Shown here in pieces: positions 59,330-64,000 of a DNA stretch of 64,000 nucleotides (its first letter is position 1; each line of letters starts with the position of its first letter). The notes beneath the pieces are model-generated. The model was not told the DNA's origin. It worked only from the letters and a program-made list of their open reading frames with translations, and ran no database searches. Source of the stretch: Trichosporon coremiiforme (Eukaryota > Basidiomycota > Tremellomycetes > Trichosporonales > Trichosporonaceae); NCBI GenBank assembly GCA_039545355.1, contig BCJJ01000005.1:495008-559007 (forward strand), given 5' to 3'. The translations under genes and the position numbers were made by a program.

Positions 59330-60784
59330 ATGTTCGCCGTTCGTGCCTCTGCCACCAACGCCGTTCGCGCGGCCGCCCGCAACCAGGTACGTTCGCCTGC
59401 ACGCAGTTCTCTCCGCAGTGCTCCACTGTGAACTAGCAACAAATTTAGTCACCGTTCGCCATGCTGACCCATGCAGCGCGTCCCCGTTGCCCGCACCATG
59501 GCTACCATCACTGAGGAGAACCGCGTAAGTATACTTGCTTTAAGCAATGCGGGCGATCAAAGCGCTGACTTGTTTCCCAGCTGCCTGCCAAGTTCGGTGG
59601 TTAGTATTTATCGGACATGCGCGAGGCCATCATTCGTCTTATCTTGCCTTAGTTCGAGGCTGCGATGTCTATCACCTCTGATATACGCGCCCAGCCACGA
59701 CAAAATGTGGATGACGAAATGATCTACCTCCTGCATGACTTGTACACGTTCGTTTGCAGGTGCTGACATAGCAGGCAAGTACACCGTTACCCTCGTCCCT
59801 GGTGACGGTATCGGTCTCGAGGTCGCCGACTCGGTCAAGGAGGTCTTCGAGTCGCTCAAGGTCCCCGTCGAGTGGGAGCAGTACAACGTCTCCGGCGAGC
59901 ACCTCGACGACAACCTCTTCCTCGAGGCCATGGAGTCGCTGAAGCGCAACAAGGTCGGCCTCAAGGGTATCCTTTACACCCCCTCGACCGTCGCCGGCCA
60001 CAACTCGTGGAACGTCGCCATGCGCCAGCAGCTCGACATCTACGCCTCCGTCGTCGTCTGCAAGTCGCTCCCCGGTCTCCACCTCCGCCACAAGGATGTC
60101 GACTTCGCCATCATCCGTGAGAACACCGAGGGAGAGTACTCTGGTCTCGAGCACCAGTCATACCCTGGTGTCGTGGAGTCGCTCAAGGTCACCACCCGTG
60201 CCAAGGCTGAGCGCATCGCCCGCTTCGCCTTCGACTTCGCCATCAAGAACAACCGCAAGAAGGTTACCTGTGTCCACAAGGCCAACATCATGAAGCTCGG
60301 TGACGGTCTCTTCCTCAACACCTGCAAGCGCGTCGCCGAGGAGGAGTACGGCCACACTGGCATCAAGTTCGACACCATGATCGTCGACAACGCCTCCATG
60401 CAGCTTGTCTCCAAGCCCCAGCAGTTCGACGTCGTCGTTCTTCCCAACCTTTACGGAAACATCATCTCCAACATTGGTGCCGGTCTCGTCGGTGGCCCCG
60501 GTATCGTCCCCGGATGCAACTTCGGCCGCGAGTACGCTCTCTTCGAGCCTGGATGCCGTCACGTCGGCAAGGACATCATGGGCAAGAACAAGGCCAACCC
60601 CACCGCTCTCCTCCTCTCTTCGACCATGCTCCTCCGCCACCTCGGCCTCGACGAGCAGGCTAACCAGATCGCCAAGGCTACCTACGACGTTATCGCCGAC
60701 GGCAAGCACCAGACCGCTGACGTCGGCGGCAACACCTCGACCACCGACTTCACCAAGGCGATCATCGAGAAGGCCATTGCCTAA
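59330..60784 (+). CDS. IDH1: NAD-dependent isocitrate dehydrogenase subunit 1
   Basis: Exons 59330-59386, 59477-59524, 59581-59599 and 59775-60784 give 377 residues. MFAVRASATNAVRAAARNQR is a mitochondrial presequence. The mature part starts GKYTVTLVPGDGIGLEV, followed by IKR-like SLKRNKVGLKGILYTPST, NVAMRQQLDIYASVVVCKSL, IRENTEGEYSGLEHQSYPGV, VTCVHKANIMKLGDGLFL, DNASMQLVSKPQQFDVVVLP and NLYGNIISN. Substitutions in the isocitrate site fit the regulatory Idh1 subunit (AMP-binding), which pairs with Idh2 in the matrix. Two acceptors 15 nt apart (after 59759 and after 59774) are both in frame; I chose the second because of the CTGAC branch. Codon bias is extreme. Confidence 0.93.
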
Positions 60785-61500
60785 GCGCATCACTCAACCC
60801 AACAACATCTCCCCCTACCCTCATAATCCTTTACTCCAAGGAATCCCCGCGCTACCCATCGGGTTTTAGAGACCTTCCGGCATCGCGCATGTTTGGAATT
60901 AATTGTATATCAAAAGAACGGATGATCTAAACAGATGCATCCGGGATCCAACAGACGAGAGACGCGACACCCAACACCCGCGCGTGTCCGTGTAGCAAAG
61001 TAGCGATTTCCTGGGAATGACTGACGCGACTGAATGACTTGCTACAAGGTATTAACTGACTGCAGACCACGCCCTCTCACACGAATGGTGTAGCGACTTG
61101 AGAAGGAATAGACATTGCAAGCATTCCGCAGAAGAGGAGTGTCTAATGTCATGACATAAGCTGGTTGGAGGAGGGGCTGACGCTCGGGCCGTCAGGCAAC
61201 GGGGGCGGCAGGGAGGCGTAGGGTGGTCTTCAATGTGAGACAAGGAGCGGCGCGGGCGTCGCGCAGAGCCTGGAGGCGTCCGACGCGCCTGAGGGGCTGC
61301 TGGGGGACCAGCCGGAGAGGGGCGCAGACGTCGCACTAGCGTCCTTCGATGGCCGACTCTGACACTCAGACAGCCTCGTTCCTCATGCCGACGCCTTACT
61401 CTCCTTGACATCGCTACCTTCCTTCCTTCCATTCTTCCTCCTCTGCTCTGTCTATTCTCTCGACGCTCGACGTTCGACGACTACACCACCCTCCCACGCC
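60785..61500. other. Intergenic, no gene seen
   Basis: 716 bp between two plus-strand genes. The final 100 bp is C/T-rich leader. No other feature was recognised. Confidence 0.45.
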
Positions 61501-63171
61501 ATGTCCGAAGAGGGGTCCTGGTGGCGGCGCCTTGGCTCCGCTTTCCAGCCCCGCTCTGAACTCAACGTGCCCTCCCAGTCGATGCCTAATGTCGGTAATG
61601 TTGGACGCGCCCAGAACACAGGTGTCGGTTTCGCCGCGCTTTCTGTCCGTTCGACCGCTTCTTACCGACACTGCCGCTCCGCGCTCGAGAACATCAGAAG
61701 CACTTCCAGCTCACAACTTGCCACTCCTTCCTCCGATCTTGCTCCTCCCCTGTCCATCCTTCCCCCACGCTCAACTTCCACACCCCCTTCCATTCAACGA
61801 AAACAACAACTCCACCGCCAGCTACCAAAATCATGTCCTTCCTCGCCGCCTAGAACAACACTTACGCCCCAGTCCCAACAAAGGAGCGCTTCGGGGCCCT
61901 CATGCACTCCTACTCCTCAAGCCCAGCCTGGAGGTGGAGGTGCTGCTTTGCCGTGCCCTGGACCCAGCCCGCAATCCCCCTCACAGCCTCAGGTGAAGAT
62001 CACTTCGCCGCAACCTAGGCACTCGTCTCCTGAATCTCCGCCTCAACCTCAACAAATTCAACGACAGCAAACCTCGCCTTCCCCGAGATCCACTCCAGTC
62101 AGGCATCGTCACCCCTCCACTATTGCCGAGGAAGGCACTCCTGACCTGACTCCCCCATGTGACAGAGCCAAGATCCCGGCTTCTTCGCCGCGGACCGCAA
62201 GCAGTGCATCGGCCCAAAACTTGCAGCCTGGCCACCTGCCTTCCAGCCCAGGAACCCCTGCCACCTCTGGTCATTCCAGAGCCAGCCCCGGTTCGCCTTT
62301 CTCAACAGCAACCCGCTCCAAGCGCTCGTTGTCTTTGCCGCGCCCCGTCTCTGTGATTCCATCTTCCCCGGCGTCTGTGAGCCGCGCGTCTCAGCGCCAA
62401 CAGTCACCTCCACCAAGGAGCTCGCCTCCTCCCAGGGTCTCTAAGGACGACTACTACCACCAGAGGACGCATGGCAGCCATTTCATCATGCACCCGTCGC
62501 ACCGACGGAGGGCGAGCTCTGCTGGGTCGCTAGCTGAGGCTGCAAACCTGCTCGCCACTAGGAACCAGTACTCGGCGACACTGACGTCGCTCGTCTCGAT
62601 GGGATACTCGAAGCAGCGTGCCGAAGACGCGCTGTGGAAGCACCCCACCAAGGCGGCCGCCTATCTGGAACATCAGGATCACGCCAGCCAAGACATTTTA
62701 ATCGGCGACTGCGAGTGGTGCATTCCCTGGTTAGGCCTGGCACACATGATCGAAGTTGGATCGCCTCCCAAACCCAAGCCGAAGCCTCAACCAAAGCCCG
62801 AACACACAACAGCCGCACCTAGGAAGATCGAGAAGCCGATACTAGTTGAGAACCCGCGGGGGGGCGGAAGTACTCCAGCCCCTGCGGCAAAGCAAGACAC
62901 GCCTAGCCCATCCAAGACCGAAGACTCTGAAGCCACAAAAGTGGGCACTGCAACGCCGACAGAGAAGACGAAGCGCAAGTCGATGCTGAGCCAGACGAGC
63001 GCGTACAGTCAGGAGACGACGGCGGACTCGATCGTGCCGGTCATTGGGCACGCGAACGGTGAGAACTGCCAGATCTGCAAGACGGCAGTCGGGGGGGTCT
63101 GCCAGTGGAGCGACTGGGGGTGGGAGCACGGGAAGTGGGAGCTCGAGTTCTTCAACGAAGAGGAGCAGTAG
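61501..63171 (+). CDS. Disordered protein with a UBA-like segment
   Basis: Single exon, 556 residues. The first ~330 residues are Pro/Ser/Gln-rich and disordered. Residues ~355-400 read ATLTSLVSMGYSKQRAEDAL, then WKHPTKAAAYLEHQ, with the MGY loop and three-helix spacing of UBA domains that bind ubiquitin. A Pro/Lys repeat follows (PPKPKPKPQPKPE), and the C-terminus has a Cys pair CQICKTAVGGVCQWSDWGW with many Trp, possibly a small zinc site. The start at 61501 follows a C/T-rich leader. No full-length family is recognised; a ubiquitin-linked adaptor role is a guess from the UBA-like part. Confidence 0.62.
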   Translation: MSEEGSWWRRLGSAFQPRSELNVPSQSMPNVGNVGRAQNTGVGFAALSVRSTASYRHCRSALENIRSTSSSQLATPSSDLAPPLSILPPRSTSTPPSIQRKQQLHRQLPKSCPSSPPRTTLTPQSQQRSASGPSCTPTPQAQPGGGGAALPCPGPSPQSPSQPQVKITSPQPRHSSPESPPQPQQIQRQQTSPSPRSTPVRHRHPSTIAEEGTPDLTPPCDRAKIPASSPRTASSASAQNLQPGHLPSSPGTPATSGHSRASPGSPFSTATRSKRSLSLPRPVSVIPSSPASVSRASQRQQSPPPRSSPPPRVSKDDYYHQRTHGSHFIMHPSHRRRASSAGSLAEAANLLATRNQYSATLTSLVSMGYSKQRAEDALWKHPTKAAAYLEHQDHASQDILIGDCEWCIPWLGLAHMIEVGSPPKPKPKPQPKPEHTTAAPRKIEKPILVENPRGGGSTPAPAAKQDTPSPSKTEDSEATKVGTATPTEKTKRKSMLSQTSAYSQETTADSIVPVIGHANGENCQICKTAVGGVCQWSDWGWEHGKWELEFFNEEEQ

Positions 63172-63493
63172 ATTGACCATGTGCGCAGGTGCGAGCAGCG
63201 CAAGTGCGAGTGCGAGTGCGAGTGCGAGTGCGAGTACGAGTAAACGACGACGAGCCCACCGTCCCATGTTCAAGAGCCTCATGAGACGACTGTACAACAG
63301 CAACAAGAGGAAGACGATGCCCCGTGTTGAAGAATAGACCTAGACCTTTATTACGATAACACCTAGACGTAGACGTATTAATATACCCTCATCCCCTCGA
63401 CCCTCGTTCGTGACTCGCTCCTTTAGCCTCTTTCAACGTTGTCATAGTTCCACCACTGTAATGAATAATAATCCATGTGTAGTACTACAAATT
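63172..63493. other. Convergent intergenic region
   Basis: 322 bp between two convergent stops, with a GTGCGA hexamer array near its start and AT-rich sequence around 63350-63490 consistent with 3' ends of both genes. Confidence 0.45.
63204..63240. repeat. GTGCGA hexanucleotide array
   Basis: About five to six tandem copies of GTGCGA lie just after the stop of the UBA-like gene. One shifted frame encodes Ser/Ala repeats there, but it is outside the called CDS. Confidence 0.8.
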
Positions 63494-64000
63494 CTAGATG
63501 CTCAGGTCGCGCACGCCCTGCTCAATATCCGTCAGGTGGAGCACATCGACGCGCTTGCCTAGTCCCGGCCACGGCTTGCCCTGCACCTGGGGCTGGGCTA
63601 CCGGTGTCGGCGGGGTAGGGGTAGGCGAGGAGCTCGGCGAGTTGGCTGTGACGCGTCCCGGGAGGGTGGCCCTTCCAGTCGGCGCGGGGGCAGCCCTCCT
63701 CGCGCGCATCGGGGGAGGCACGCCGTCCCCGATCTTCTTGAGCGTGGCCGAAACAAAGTTTGCGTCGGTTAGCGGGGAGAGATCCTCGGGGTTCTCGAGG
63801 TACTGCAGTGTCAGCTCGCGGTTGCGCATCTTCGTAGCAGGGCCAGGGCTGTCTTGCGCCTGCGTACTATCTAAACCGAATATCCAAGCGGCAGTTAAGG
63901 TAAGACCAATGTTAGGAGATACTCACGCTCTTGACAGTCTCGTACGGCGCCTCCATACCCGTACTCTCCCTGACGACCTCATTGCTCCCGAAAGAGTGGA
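63494..64000 (-). CDS. Unrecognised protein, 5' part outside the window
   Basis: Two exons are visible: 63927 to beyond 64000, and 63494-63859, joined in phase 0 across a 67-nt intron. The visible C-terminal ~146 residues read SNEVVRESTGMEAPYETVKS, then MRNRELTLQYLENPEDLSPL, TDANFVSATLKKIGDGVPPP, a Pro/Ala/Thr linker and WPGLGKRVDVLHLTDIEQGV. They look like the end of a larger mostly disordered protein. No family can be named. Confidence 0.55.

Noticed and set aside
63044..63337. Plus-strand frame with Ser/Ala repeats after the UBA-like gene
   Set aside because: It overlaps the end of the called gene in another frame and derives from the GTGCGA array.

Overview
The window is nuclear DNA of a GC-rich, intron-dense fungus. 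Many introns are only 30-60 nt, with GTGAGY/GTAAGY donors and a CTGAC/CTAAC branch site 5-12 nt before the AG. Gene content (NAD-IDH subunit 1, QCR2, MICOS subunit, ribosome-associated Hsp70, DNA polymerase kappa, MSH4) and intron style suggest a basidiomycete yeast, probably Tremellomycetes, possibly Trichosporonales. That placement is inference. Exon joins given below were read by hand. For nearly every fully joined gene the summed exon length is a multiple of three. No tRNA, rRNA, CRISPR array or intact transposon was found.

Layout. 0-6.7 kb, minus strand: a CDCA7-type zinc-finger protein (runs off the left edge), a SUN-domain ER/nuclear-envelope protein and a membrane SGNH hydrolase. 8.9-14 kb, plus strand: QCR2 and DNA polymerase kappa. 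14.7-18.4 kb, minus strand: meiotic MSH4. After a 2.7 kb gene-free stretch come an unrecognised regulatory-looking protein (21-24 kb) and a MIC26/MIC27-type MICOS subunit (24-26 kb). 26.0-27.4 kb holds an unexplained minus-strand ladder of intron-like units. 27.4-31 kb: proteasome chaperone NAS2, the 3'-phosphoadenosine phosphatase HAL2/MET22 and an XRCC2-like RAD51 paralogue. 31.4-37.1 kb: SSB-type Hsp70, OCA6-type phosphatase and a ZCCHC9-like zinc-knuckle protein.

37-40 kb is a graveyard with decayed fragments of an SSB-type Hsp70 gene and of the splicing factor PRP40. 40.3-42.7 kb: helicase PRP43. 43-49.8 kb is the most accessory part: a secreted Cys-containing protein and then a tandem set of related genes of unknown function on one strand, some intact and some broken. 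51.5 kb to the right end is housekeeping again: a Q-rich protein, FYVE protein VAC1/PEP7, a small basic protein, tRNA m3C methyltransferase TRM140, IDH1, a disordered protein with a UBA-like segment and an incomplete gene at the edge.

Themes. Four proteins act in chromatin, repair or recombination (CDCA7-like, POLK, MSH4, XRCC2-like). Three are mitochondrial (QCR2, MICOS subunit, IDH1). Divergent pairs sharing short promoters are NAS2/HAL2, VAC1/small basic gene and TRM140/IDH1. The best candidates for something undescribed are the 44-50 kb gene family and the 26-27.4 kb spliced-looking locus.
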